Assembly: GCA_024684215.1 (NCBI GenBank)
Contig: JAIKXH010000100.1
Location: 1-64,000 of the forward strand
From: Lachnospiraceae bacterium
GTDB lineage: Bacteria; Bacillota; Clostridia; Lachnospirales; Lachnospiraceae
Reading direction: 5' to 3'
DNA length: 64,000 nucleotides
Each line of letters opens with the position of its first letter. The first letter of the stretch is position 1. The position numbers and the translations under genes are program-made. Of the stretch, positions 16,300 through 24,888 are shown one piece after another. Under the pieces are notes generated by a model. That model searched no databases. It had not been told where the DNA came from and worked only from the letters and a program-made list of their open reading frames with translations.

Positions 16300-17967
16300 T
16301 TACCCGGGAATTTCAAGGACGGCTCCGCGATTGCCGCTTGTTACAAGCTGACGATATCTTGCAAGATATCCGGTAACCTCGCCCTTATCAAAAGGCTTCC
16401 ACTGTGCTTTACGTTCTGCAAGCTCCTCATCGGAAACCTTGAGATTAAGCGTCATCTCAGGAATATTGATTGAAATTATATCACCCTCTTTGACAAGTGC
16501 AATAGGTCCGCCTACAGCAGCTTCGGGAGAAACATGTCCGATTGAAGCTCCGCGGCTTGCCCCAGAGAACCTGCCATCGGTTATAAGTGCAACGCTTGAT
16601 CCGAGTCCCATGCCTGCGATAGCCGAGGTGGGGTTGAGCATCTCTCTCATTCCGGGACCTCCCTTAGGTCCTTCGTTACGGATTACAACAACATCGCCAG
16701 CGACAATCTTTCCGCCCTTTATGGCAGCGATTGCGTCTTCCTCAGATTCAAATACTCTTGCAGGGCCTTCGTGTACCATCATCTCAGGAACGACTGCGCT
16801 GCGCTTAACAACGGATCCGTCGGGAGCAAGATTTCCTTTAAGCACGGCAAGTCCGCCGGTCTTTGAATAAGGATTATCTATAGGTCTTATTACTTCAGGA
16901 TTTAAGTTCTTTGCATTCTTGATATTTTCGCCAACAGTTTTTCCTGTAACAGTCATACAATCAAGATTTAAAAGTCCAAGCTCTGCAAGCTCGTTCATAA
17001 CCGCATATACACCGCCTGCTTCGTTTAAGTCTTCCATGTATGTAGGACCTGCGGGAGCAAGGTGACAAAGGTTAGGAGTCTTTTCACTTATGGGATTTGC
17101 AAAAGCAATATCAAAATCAAATCCTATCTCATGTGCAATAGCAGGAAGATGGAGCATTGAATTTGTGGAACATCCAAGGGCCATATCTACGGTTAGAGCA
17201 TTTAAGATTGCGTCTTTAGTCATGATATCTCTTGGACGGATATTCTTTTCTAGCATCTCCATAACCTTCATTCCGGCATGCTTAGCAAGCTTCAATCTCT
17301 CGGAATATACAGCAGGAATTGTTCCGTTCCCTCTAAGTCCCATGCCCAGTGCCTCGGTAAGACAGTTCATGGAGTTTGCGGTATACATGCCTGAACATGA
17401 TCCGCAGGTAGGGCAAACCTTGTTTTCAAATTCGCATACATCTTCTTCTGTCATAGTTCCGGCAGCGTAAGAGCCTACAGCCTCAAACATTGAAGAAAGA
17501 CTCCTCTTCTGTCCCTTTACATGTCCGGCAAGCATAGGACCGCCCGAAACAAATACAGTAGGAACATTGATTCTTGCAGCTGCCATCAAAAGCCCGGGCA
17601 CATTCTTATCACAGTTAGGCACCATAACAAGTCCGTCAAACTGATGAGCAAGTGCCATACATTCTGTGGAATCTGCAATAAGATCTCTTGTAACAAGGGA
17701 ATACTTCATTCCTACATGCCCCATGGCTATACCGTCGCATACGGCAATTGCGGGGAACACAACAGGAACGCCGCCTGCTTCGGCTACTCCGAGCTTTACG
17801 GCATTAACAATTTTATCAAGGTTCATATGACCGGGTACAATCTCGTTATAGGAGCTGACGATACCGATCATAGGCTTTTTCATTTCTTCTTCGGTAAATC
17901 CAAGAGCATTGAAAAGACTTCTGTGGGGAGCATGCTCTACTCCGCTCTTAACATTATCACTACGCAT
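16300..17967 (-). CDS. ilvD: Dihydroxy-acid dehydratase
   Basis: 555 residues. Iron-sulfur dehydratase making the 2-oxo acid precursors of valine and isoleucine. Cluster cysteines are visible in Pro-Asn-Cys-Asp-Lys-Asn-Val-Pro-Gly and in [10 protein letters not shown]. The C-terminal Gly-Arg-Phe-Ser-Gly-Ala-Ser-Arg-Gly swivel-domain motif is intact. It lies 43 bases after leuB; that gap holds a small hairpin with a U-run (17985-18009) that might attenuate. An AGAGGAG site fixes the start. Confidence 0.97.
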   Translation of the reverse strand: MRSDNVKSGVEHAPHRSLFNALGFTEEEMKKPMIGIVSSYNEIVPGHMNLDKIVNAVKLGVAEAGGVPVVFPAIAVCDGIAMGHVGMKYSLVTRDLIADSTECMALAHQFDGLVMVPNCDKNVPGLLMAAARINVPTVFVSGGPMLAGHVKGQKRSLSSMFEAVGSYAAGTMTEEDVCEFENKVCPTCGSCSGMYTANSMNCLTEALGMGLRGNGTIPAVYSERLKLAKHAGMKVMEMLEKNIRPRDIMTKDAILNALTVDMALGCSTNSMLHLPAIAHEIGFDFDIAFANPISEKTPNLCHLAPAGPTYMEDLNEAGGVYAVMNELAELGLLNLDCMTVTGKTVGENIKNAKNLNPEVIRPIDNPYSKTGGLAVLKGNLAPDGSVVKRSAVVPEMMVHEGPARVFESEEDAIAAIKGGKIVAGDVVVIRNEGPKGGPGMREMLNPTSAIAGMGLGSSVALITDGRFSGASRGASIGHVSPEAAVGGPIALVKEGDIISINIPEMTLNLKVSDEELAERKAQWKPFDKGEVTGYLARYRQLVTSGNRGAVLEIPG

Positions 17968-17984
17968 AGTTTTTCTCCTCTTAT

Positions 17985-18009
17985 AAAAAATATCCTAGTT
18001 ACGGGATAT
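17985..18009 (-). promoter_or_regulatory. Hairpin with U-run between leuB and ilvD
   Basis: Minus strand: ATATCC, 8-base loop, GGATAT, then TTTTT, directly before the ilvD ribosome site. A weak attenuator or partial terminator is possible; the 6-bp stem is marginal. Confidence 0.35.
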
Positions 18010-18010
18010 A

Positions 18011-19093
18011 TTAAATCCTCTCACAAAGTAAGTCGCCCATCTTAGAGCAGCCTACTTTAGTCATACCCTCAGAGTAAATATCTCCTGTACGGTACCCATC
18101 CTTAAGGACCTGACGGACAGCGGCTTCGATGGCATCTGCCTCTTTATCAAGGTCGAAGGAATAGCGGAGCATCATCGCTGCACTAAGTATTGTTGCGATA
18201 GGGTTAGCGATGTCCTGACCTGCGATGTCCGGTGCGGAGCCGTGGCTGGGCTCATATAGGCCAAACTTGGAATCGTTAAGGCTTGCGCTTGAGAGCATTC
18301 CGATTGATCCCGTAACCATGCTGGCTTCATCTGATAAGATATCGCCAAACATATTCTCAGTAAGAATAACATCGAACTGTGCCGGATCTTTTACAAGCTG
18401 CATAGCGCAGTTATCAACAAGCATATGCTCTACGGATACATCAGGGTAATCGGCAGCTACTTCGTTTACAGTTTTTCTCCAAAGTCTGGAAGAATCAAGT
18501 ACGTTTGCTTTATCAACAGACGTAACTTTCTTTCTGCGCTTTCTGGCAATTTCAAATCCCTTAATTGCAATTCTTCTGATCTCACTCTCGGAATAAGTCA
18601 AAGTATCGATAGCTTTAAGTTCTCCGTTTTCCTCTATGGTTTTTCTCTCGCCGAAATAAAGTCCTCCGGTAAGCTCTCTCATAATAAGCATATCAAAACC
18701 TGCCTTGGATATCTCTTCTTTTAAAGGACAAGCAGCGGCAAGTTCTTCATAAAGATAAGCCGGTCTTAGGTTAGCAAAAAGATTAAGTGCTTTTCTGATC
18801 TTTAAAAGTCCTGCTTCAGGTCTTTTCTCAGGAGGAAGTTTGTACCACGGAGATGTAGATGTATTGCCTCCGATAGAGCCCATAAGCACTGCATCAGCAG
18901 CCTTAGCGGTAGCAATTGCCTCATCGGTAAGAGGCTCACCGCAAGCATCAATGGAAGCACCTCCCATTAAAATATCGGTAAACTTCATCTCATGTCCGTA
19001 CTTTTTAGCTACTGCTTCAAGAACCTTCTTGGCCTGAGCAACTATTTCCGGGCCGATGCCGTCACCGGGAATGCAAGTGATATTCAAAACCAT
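18011..19093 (-). CDS. leuB: 3-isopropylmalate dehydrogenase
   Basis: 360 residues. NAD-dependent oxidative decarboxylation of 3-isopropylmalate in leucine synthesis. Family features: N-terminal Gly-Asp-Gly-Ile-Gly-Pro-Glu, [11 protein letters not shown], the metal-site [10 protein letters not shown], and the NAD-binding Gly-Ser-Ala-Pro-Asp-Ile-Ala-Gly. leuA, leuC and leuD are not adjacent. It heads leuB-ilvD-ilvB. The start has a strong AAGGAGG, but only about 30 bases lie between it and the yajC terminator, leaving little room for a promoter. Confidence 0.96.
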   Translation of the reverse strand: MVLNITCIPGDGIGPEIVAQAKKVLEAVAKKYGHEMKFTDILMGGASIDACGEPLTDEAIATAKAADAVLMGSIGGNTSTSPWYKLPPEKRPEAGLLKIRKALNLFANLRPAYLYEELAAACPLKEEISKAGFDMLIMRELTGGLYFGERKTIEENGELKAIDTLTYSESEIRRIAIKGFEIARKRRKKVTSVDKANVLDSSRLWRKTVNEVAADYPDVSVEHMLVDNCAMQLVKDPAQFDVILTENMFGDILSDEASMVTGSIGMLSSASLNDSKFGLYEPSHGSAPDIAGQDIANPIATILSAAMMLRYSFDLDKEADAIEAAVRQVLKDGYRTGDIYSEGMTKVGCSKMGDLLCERI

Positions 19094-19125
19094 AACAATC
19101 CTCCTTATCCGGTTTTACCGGGTAT

Positions 19126-19152
19126 AAAAAAAGGACAGCTAAAAAGCTGTCC
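19126..19152 (-). terminator. Terminator between yajC and leuB
   Basis: Minus strand: GGACAGCT, four-base loop, AGCTGTCC, followed by seven T. A second small hairpin (CCGG TAAAA CCGG) follows just before the leuB ribosome site. Confidence 0.85.
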
Positions 19153-19168
19153 CAAATAATAGCATATC

Positions 19169-19537
19169 TTATTTTGATTCAGCTCCTGATCCCTCAGCCT
19201 TTTCAACTTTGCTGATGGCACTTTTGTCCATAGGGATACGACAGTTTCTATTGTTACCAAACTCGACAATAACAGTATCGTCTGAAATGTCGATAATAAT
19301 TCCATAGAAACCGGAAGTAGTCAAAACACAATCGCCAACGTCCATCGAATTAAGCATTTCCTTAACTCGCTTCTGCTCTTTTTTCTGAGGTCTCATAAAG
19401 AAGAACCACATTGCAAAAATGATTACAGCATAGATAGCGATCATACCGATCATGCTACCCCAATTAGCTCCGCTCTGAGCTGCCTGAGCATCGGTAGCGG
19501 CATCTGCTGTAGCATTTAAAAGAACTAAATAATTCAT
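19169..19537 (-). CDS. yajC: Preprotein translocase subunit YajC
   Basis: 122 residues. Small membrane protein that associates with SecDF-SecYEG. One N-terminal membrane segment lies at about 28-50 and ends in Met-Arg-Pro-Gln-Lys-Lys-Glu, the YajC signature. A beta-rich cytoplasmic part follows with Gly-Asp-Cys-Val-Leu-Thr-Thr-Ser-Gly. ATG at 19537 is chosen because GGAGG is 5 bases away; an in-frame TTG 12 bases upstream overlaps that site. It follows tgt, the classical arrangement, and ends at a strong terminator. Confidence 0.94.
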   Translation of the reverse strand: MNYLVLLNATADAATDAQAAQSGANWGSMIGMIAIYAVIIFAMWFFFMRPQKKEQKRVKEMLNSMDVGDCVLTTSGFYGIIIDISDDTVIVEFGNNRNCRIPMDKSAISKVEKAEGSGAESK

Positions 19538-19672
19538 AGAATCCTCCAAATGTTGTCATTAAACAGACATTATTTTATATTTTTTTCGCGCAGATATTAT
19601 CATACACAAAATTCCCGCGCGGTACAAGTACTTTAGAATTTTTTCATAAACAAAGTTAAGAATAGGTTAAAA

Positions 19673-20815
19673 TCAGTCAGCCCCCTGTTCCATCATATCA
19701 AGCGCTTTTTTCTTAAATTCGGAAAATCTTCCTTCATCGAGAGCGTTTCTGATATCTTCCATAAGATGGTTATAATAATACAGATTATGGAGAACACAAA
19801 GTCTCATTCCGAGCATTTCTCCGGCTACGTGCAAATGCCTTATATAGGCCCTTGAATATCTCCTGCATGCCGGGCAATTGCATCCTTCCTCAATCGGTCT
19901 GTCATCATTAGCATATTTGGCATTTTTAATATTAATCTTGCCAAACTTGGTATATACATGACCGTGACGACCGTTTCTCGCAGGATATACACAGTCAAAG
20001 AAATCTATTCCTCGTTCTACGCCTTCAAGTATATTTGCCGGTGTACCGACACCCATGAGATAAGTGGGTTTATTTTGCGGCAAATAAGGAACAACTTCAT
20101 CCAAAATATTGTACATTTCTTCGTGAGACTCACCAACGGCTAATCCACCGACGGCATATCCGGGTAAATCAAACTCAGAAATTCTTTTTGCATGCTCTAT
20201 TCTGATATCAGGGAAAATGGCGCCCTGATTGATACCGAAAAGCATCTGCTCCTTATTGATGGTATCCTCTAAGCCGTTAAGCCTGTCCATTTCCTTTTTG
20301 CATCTTTCAAGCCATCTTGTAGTCCTGTCAACGGAGGGCTGGACATAAGATTTATCGGCTTTTGAAGGAGGACATTCATCGAATGCCATAGCTATAGTCG
20401 AACCGATATTGGACTGAATCTGCATGCTCTCTTCCGGACCCATAAAAATTATACGTCCGTCAACATGAGAATGAAAAGTTACGCCTTCTTCTTTAATTTT
20501 CCTTAGTCCCGCAAGCGAAAACACCTGAAATCCGCCGGAATCTGTCAGAATAGGTCTGTTCCAGCTCATGAATTTATGAAGCCCGCCCATTTCCTTGATC
20601 AGCTTATCTCCGGGGCGAACATGTAAATGATAGGTATTTGAAAGTTCTACCTGGCATCCGATATTTTCAAGATCCTCTGTGGAAACGGCACCCTTAATGG
20701 CTCCCACCGTACCCACGTTCATAAATAAAGGAGTCTGCACCGTGCCGTGAACAGTTTCAAACTGAGCACGCTTAGCGCGTCCTTCTGTTTTAAGTAAAGT
20801 ATATTTATTGCTCAA
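19673..20815 (-). CDS. tgt: Queuine tRNA-ribosyltransferase, TTG start
   Basis: 380 residues. Exchanges guanine 34 of Asp, Asn, His and Tyr tRNAs for the queuosine precursor preQ1. The catalytic Asp region (Leu-Thr-Asp-Ser-Gly-Gly-Phe-Gln-Val-Phe) and Gly-Gly-Leu-Ala-Val-Gly are present. The zinc site is Cys-Asn-Cys-Pro-Ala-Cys with a later His. The start is TTG, seven bases after GGGAG. The gene overlaps the end of the VanY-like gene by 11 bases, so translation is probably coupled. Confidence 0.96.
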   Translation of the reverse strand: MSNKYTLLKTEGRAKRAQFETVHGTVQTPLFMNVGTVGAIKGAVSTEDLENIGCQVELSNTYHLHVRPGDKLIKEMGGLHKFMSWNRPILTDSGGFQVFSLAGLRKIKEEGVTFHSHVDGRIIFMGPEESMQIQSNIGSTIAMAFDECPPSKADKSYVQPSVDRTTRWLERCKKEMDRLNGLEDTINKEQMLFGINQGAIFPDIRIEHAKRISEFDLPGYAVGGLAVGESHEEMYNILDEVVPYLPQNKPTYLMGVGTPANILEGVERGIDFFDCVYPARNGRHGHVYTKFGKINIKNAKYANDDRPIEEGCNCPACRRYSRAYIRHLHVAGEMLGMRLCVLHNLYYYNHLMEDIRNALDEGRFSEFKKKALDMMEQGAD

Positions 20816-21896
20816 GATAAATCTCCCAAAACTCTTCTAAAGTAAGGTTTTCGTTGTACATAACCGTAGCTGCTTCAACTCCGACATATCTAAAATGCCA
20901 GGGCTCGTATTCTATGGTTGTTATGTACTCTTTTTCTGCCGGATAACGTAAAATAAATCCGTAATAATGAGCATTTGCGGCAAGCCACTTACCTGCCTCG
21001 GTCTCGCCGAAGCCCTCCGTAAGTGATGTATAAGTATCGCTAACAATATCAAGCGAAAGCCCTGCTTCATGCTCACTCGCACCCGGAATGGTAACAGCCT
21101 GTCCCGCAAGCTTATAAGCCTCCAGATAGCTCATTCCAACATCCATAAATTTGGTTATCTTGTTATTGTACAAAAGGACCTGAAGGGCAGAAGTCCTGTA
21201 AGGGCTTCTGATAGATAAATTAACACCGTCATCCTTAGCGGCCTTTAGCATAGCTATAAGGTCCGGGATAATTCTCTTGTCGCACTGATGGACACCGTAA
21301 ATAGTACCCAAAGGCACTTCATAATCATCAGGAATAAAATGGGACTTATTTATAAGCATAAGCCTCCAGTCGTCAGGATCAAATTTATAATCCTCATAAG
21401 TCTCCGTATAATCCCTGGAATTGTCTTCTGAAACCTCGTCATCTTCTGAAGAGGTATTTTCAAGGTAATCAGAAATAATATCGTCTGCCTGGTATAAGTC
21501 CTCTTTGGAAATCTCTCCGGATTCCGATACGGCAACCTCCAATTTATGCTCTTCCTCATCCGTATTTTCTTCAGCAATCTGAGCAAGCTCATCTACAGCT
21601 GTCTCGGATTTTTCCGCAATGAACACAGAGTCGTCAAGAGCTTCAAAATCTATACTCCATTCCGGAGTCTCAGTCTCGGAATCCAGACCAAAGGAAAAAC
21701 TGCTGAACACAGGAAAAAGGAGTATGCTTATAAAAGCAACTCCTATTTTTTTAATATTGTTGCCAAAGGTGTTTGATATCATAAAAATCACTTCAAACAA
21801 GCCTCTTACGGGAGCAACAATTAATCTGCATATAAGATTTTTGTGGGCAAAGCCTTTAAGCCTTTGTTTAACCTTTTCCTGTTTTGTTAAGTACAT
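20805..21896 (-). CDS. Membrane-anchored D,D-carboxypeptidase, VanY family
   Basis: 363 residues. A basic N-terminus precedes one hydrophobic segment (about 48-70), so the enzyme is exported and anchored. An acidic Glu/Ser-rich spacer (about 75-165) leads to a peptidase M15B/VanY domain (185-350). Zinc and catalytic residues are visible: Ser-Ile-Arg-Ser-Pro-Tyr-Arg-Thr, Ser-Glu-His-Glu-Ala-Gly-Leu-Ser-Leu-Asp, and the C-terminal Glu-Pro-Trp-His-Phe-Arg-Tyr-Val-Gly. It should trim the terminal D-Ala of peptidoglycan stem peptides. No vanRS-like regulators are nearby, so a housekeeping wall role is more likely than glycopeptide resistance. The ribosome site is weak. Confidence 0.9.
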   Translation of the reverse strand: MYLTKQEKVKQRLKGFAHKNLICRLIVAPVRGLFEVIFMISNTFGNNIKKIGVAFISILLFPVFSSFSFGLDSETETPEWSIDFEALDDSVFIAEKSETAVDELAQIAEENTDEEEHKLEVAVSESGEISKEDLYQADDIISDYLENTSSEDDEVSEDNSRDYTETYEDYKFDPDDWRLMLINKSHFIPDDYEVPLGTIYGVHQCDKRIIPDLIAMLKAAKDDGVNLSIRSPYRTSALQVLLYNNKITKFMDVGMSYLEAYKLAGQAVTIPGASEHEAGLSLDIVSDTYTSLTEGFGETEAGKWLAANAHYYGFILRYPAEKEYITTIEYEPWHFRYVGVEAATVMYNENLTLEEFWEIYLEQ

Positions 21897-21913
21897 CTAA
21901 AAATCCAATCTAA

Positions 21914-22960
21914 TCAAAGCTTATGAAACATAATACAGTTAGGTGTATGAACGTTAAGAGGTTTTCCGTTCATTACAAGTGTATGAGCCTTTAAATCGAC
22001 TCTGAAAAATGTCATTGAATCTGTTTCGTGGTTAAGTGAAACAAGGAATTTATTTCCCGGGAATATCTCCGCATCCTTAGGATACTCTCCGGCGATGGGA
22101 AGATTAAAGTTTTCCTTAAGCTTACCGGTCTTTTCGTCCACATCATAAACAGCTACAGAATTGTCTCCGGCCACGGAAGTGAGTAAATATTTATAATCCT
22201 GTGAAAAACTGAATGCGGATACGGCATTTGTTCCTGATTCCCAGGGAACGATAGTCTTTGTCTGAATTTTGTTAAAATACGGAAGATTATTTTTAAATTC
22301 ATATTCATAAACATCAATATAGCATTTCTGCTCATGAAGAATATAAATGATCCTGCCGTCCTTTGAAATCTTGATATGTCTGGGAGCAGACTCAAGCTCG
22401 GAGCGGATTATATCGACGAGGTGAACCTTACCGTTTAAATCATCAAATCCGTATACGTTTACATGGTCCATACCCTGATCGGCAACAAGCAAATATCTGT
22501 TGTCATGGGTCATTCTCGCGCAGTTGATATGCGGTCTGAAGTTACGGTTTGCGGCACTTCCCATACCCTTATGATAGATTTCATCGGTTATTTTGCCGAT
22601 AGATCCGTCATCATTTAACGAAAGGACCGTAAGTTTTCCGTCATGATATCCGGCAACAAATAAAAATTTGTCTGTATAATCTGTAGAGAGATAACATCCT
22701 CTCATACCGTTGATCGAGCACCAGTTTATGAACTCGAGCCTTCCGTCTCTGCAGATCTTAAAAGCTTCTACACCGGTATCGGTAATTGAATACAAATACT
22801 TTCTGTTATGTGATTCGCAAAGATATGATGAGTTGGTGATCTCTACTTTGTCTTTCTCGTAGAATCTTCCCTCCTGCATATCAACATCATAAATCCTTAT
22901 GCCGTGACGATCTCCCATTGTATAAGATGATACGTATGCTACATATTTGCTTTCAGCCAT
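21914..22960 (-). CDS. Seven-bladed beta-propeller, lactonase (YbhE/Pgl) family
   Basis: 348 residues with a regular run of WD-like blades (for example Lys-Tyr-Leu-Tyr-Ser-Ile, Lys-Phe-Leu-Phe-Val-Ala, Arg-Tyr-Leu-Leu-Val-Ala-Asp, Lys-Tyr-Leu-Leu-Thr-Ser) spaced about 45-50 residues apart. The family's Arg-Pro-His-x-Asn and Asp-Gln-Gly-Met-Asp motifs are present. The founding member is 6-phosphogluconolactonase of the pentose phosphate pathway, but many members have other or unknown substrates, so the reaction is tentative. No signal peptide. AAAGGATG precedes the ATG. It leads the lactonase-vanY-tgt-yajC group and is divergent from aroC. Confidence 0.82.
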   Translation of the reverse strand: MAESKYVAYVSSYTMGDRHGIRIYDVDMQEGRFYEKDKVEITNSSYLCESHNRKYLYSITDTGVEAFKICRDGRLEFINWCSINGMRGCYLSTDYTDKFLFVAGYHDGKLTVLSLNDDGSIGKITDEIYHKGMGSAANRNFRPHINCARMTHDNRYLLVADQGMDHVNVYGFDDLNGKVHLVDIIRSELESAPRHIKISKDGRIIYILHEQKCYIDVYEYEFKNNLPYFNKIQTKTIVPWESGTNAVSAFSFSQDYKYLLTSVAGDNSVAVYDVDEKTGKLKENFNLPIAGEYPKDAEIFPGNKFLVSLNHETDSMTFFRVDLKAHTLVMNGKPLNVHTPNCIMFHKL

Positions 22961-23119
22961 TTATATCACATCCTTTTTTTTCAAAAATAATGTTTATATT
23001 ATATTCAGAGTAATTTTATCACAATCGGCTCCCAATAAAAAGCATATTTTATTTTTAAAAGTTTTGTTATATGATTAATACTAGGTTTTGAGAAAATATT
23101 TATCATGTGAGGAACAAAA

Positions 23120-24220
23120 ATGTCAGGCTCAATCTTTGGAAATAACATTAAAGTAAGTACATTCGGCGAATCCCACGGAGTGGCCTTGGGCTGCACTGTT
23201 GACGGCATCCCCGCAGGCTTATCTCTTTCAAAAGAAGACATTCAGGCTTTTTTAGACAGACGCAAGCCCGGATTTAATCCTCTCTCCACGCCCAGAAAAG
23301 AAGATGACGAAGTCGAGATCCTTTCCGGAATCTTCGAAGGAAAAACCACCGGAACGCCTATAGCTTTGATAGTCAGAAATACTTCTCAAGAATCCGGAGA
23401 TTACAGTGAGATTGCATCATATTACAGGCCCGGACATGCCGATTTTACTTTTGATTCAAAATATGGCTTTAGAGATTACAGAGGCGGCGGCAGAAGTTCC
23501 GGCCGAGAGACTATCGGACGCGTGGCTGCAGGTGCTATAGCTTCAAAGATTCTAAAATCTCTCGGAGTATCCGTTGAAGCATATACCGCCCGGATAGGTC
23601 CCGTAAAAGCTGATTTAAGCAAATACAACCGCGAAAATGTGCTCGCTCTCCCCACTGCTATGCCTGATAAAGAAGCAAATGATTTAGCTTTGGATTACGT
23701 GGCTGAAATGCGTGCAGAGTATGATTCTGTTGGCGGAGTAATGGAATGCAGGATAACTAATCTTCCCGCAGGTATAGGCGAACCCGTATTTGATAAATTA
23801 GACGCAAAGCTTGCAGGCGCCGTAATGAGTATCGGCGCAGTTAAAGCTGTTGAAATCGGTGACGGAGTTATGGTCAGCGAAAGACTCGGCAGCGAAAATA
23901 ACGACGCTTTTGAAATTAAAGAAGGAAAAATAAGCAAAAAAACCAACCACAGCGGCGGTATTTTAGGCGGCATCAGTGACGGCTCGGTAATAACGGTCAG
24001 AGCCCATGTTAAGCCCACTCCCTCTATTTTTAAAGAACAGCATACAGTTAATAAATCCGGTGAAGAAATAGATATAAAAATCAAAGGACGCCACGACCCC
24101 ATTATCGTACCCAGAGCGGTAGTTGTAATGGAGAGCATGTGCGCCCTTACAGTATTAGACCTTATGATTTGCAATATGTCATCAACAATGGAAGGCATGC
24201 AAAATTTCTATAAATCCTGA
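23120..24220 (+). CDS. aroC: Chorismate synthase
   Basis: 366 residues. Reduced-FMN-dependent enzyme that converts EPSP to chorismate, the end of the shikimate pathway. Family blocks: Phe-Gly-Glu-Ser-His-Gly, Ser-Thr-Pro-Arg-Lys-Glu-Asp-Asp, Tyr-Arg-Gly-Gly-Gly-Arg-Ser-Ser-Gly-Arg-Glu-Thr, Gly-Gly-Ile-Leu-Gly-Gly-Ile, and Arg-His-Asp-Pro. A plus-strand single gene with a GTGAGG site, closed by a strong convergent terminator; other aro genes are absent. Its codon choice uses more C-ending codons (Pro CCC, Gly GGC) than some neighbours. Confidence 0.97.
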   Translation: MSGSIFGNNIKVSTFGESHGVALGCTVDGIPAGLSLSKEDIQAFLDRRKPGFNPLSTPRKEDDEVEILSGIFEGKTTGTPIALIVRNTSQESGDYSEIASYYRPGHADFTFDSKYGFRDYRGGGRSSGRETIGRVAAGAIASKILKSLGVSVEAYTARIGPVKADLSKYNRENVLALPTAMPDKEANDLALDYVAEMRAEYDSVGGVMECRITNLPAGIGEPVFDKLDAKLAGAVMSIGAVKAVEIGDGVMVSERLGSENNDAFEIKEGKISKKTNHSGGILGGISDGSVITVRAHVKPTPSIFKEQHTVNKSGEEIDIKIKGRHDPIIVPRAVVVMESMCALTVLDLMICNMSSTMEGMQNFYKS

Positions 24221-24255
24221 TTAAAATGCTCTTAAAAATTTATTGCTATAAAATT

Positions 24256-24303
24256 AATGCTATTTATGATTTACATTTTTACAAGTAAAACATAAATAGC
24301 ATT
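24256..24303. terminator. Convergent terminator of aroC and the DUF5662 gene
   Basis: A perfect 13-bp inverted repeat (AATGCTATTTATG / CATAAATAGCATT) with a 22-base loop is followed on the plus strand by TTTTT. A third copy of the arm sits at 24331-24343, reaching the stop codon of the minus-strand gene. Confidence 0.8.
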
Positions 24304-24342
24304 TTTTATAATATCTTATTAACATATAAACATAAATAGCAT

Positions 24343-24888
24343 TTATTTATGCTTTACAAGCTCATTTTTGATGGCTTTAAAGGTTTTTTCTTCGCCTTCA
24401 TTTGCAAGCATTTCAAGGTACTTTAAAAGCCTTTCTCTCGTATATTTATGCAAAGGCGCATTCTGTGTACCCTTCCAATAATAATCAAGCGGATCGCTGT
24501 CTTTATATTCCTTACCTCTGTAAGTCTTGGAGGCCGCAATCCTGTCCATAATCATTTCGGCGATATATTTGTCGGGCATAGGTACCGGAATCATAATATC
24601 CTCTCCGGGTCCGACATGGGAATTGTAGTCAATCCAATACTCATAATGATGCTTATTGCGTCCCTTATGATGAAGCCAGGCAGCGGAATAACCCTTATCT
24701 TCTCTCTCCGCATTATTCGGACTTCTGTCACCCTGAAAATATTTAACCCCTACCCAAAATTCCGAAGGGCTGTATTTTGAGAGATCGTGCACAAGTCCCT
24801 GCCAGTATAATCCAACTTTAAAACAGCCTTTTCTAACCTGCCATCTGTGCTTTGTGATGGTCGAAAAATGTTTCCAAAATTTACTCAT
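24343..24888 (-). CDS. DUF5662 family protein
   Basis: 181 residues, soluble. Conserved His/Asp-rich elements look like a metal site: Leu-Val-His-Asp-Leu-Ser-Lys-Tyr-Ser near 35, and a Trp-Leu-His-His-Lys-Gly-Arg-Asn-Lys-His-His-Tyr-Glu-Tyr-Trp block near 70-85. This pattern defines DUF5662, found in Firmicutes and phages, with no established function. An HD-like hydrolase fold is a guess from the spacing of His and Asp. The start overlaps the GlgX-like gene's stop by 8 bases (ATGAGTAA), so the two are translationally coupled and may act together. Confidence 0.8.
   Translation of the reverse strand: MSKFWKHFSTITKHRWQVRKGCFKVGLYWQGLVHDLSKYSPSEFWVGVKYFQGDRSPNNAEREDKGYSAAWLHHKGRNKHHYEYWIDYNSHVGPGEDIMIPVPMPDKYIAEMIMDRIAASKTYRGKEYKDSDPLDYYWKGTQNAPLHKYTRERLLKYLEMLANEGEEKTFKAIKNELVKHK

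Noticed and set aside
20805-21896. Vancomycin-resistance vanY
   Set aside because: No vanRS, vanHAX or ligase genes nearby; general D,D-carboxypeptidase is the safer name.
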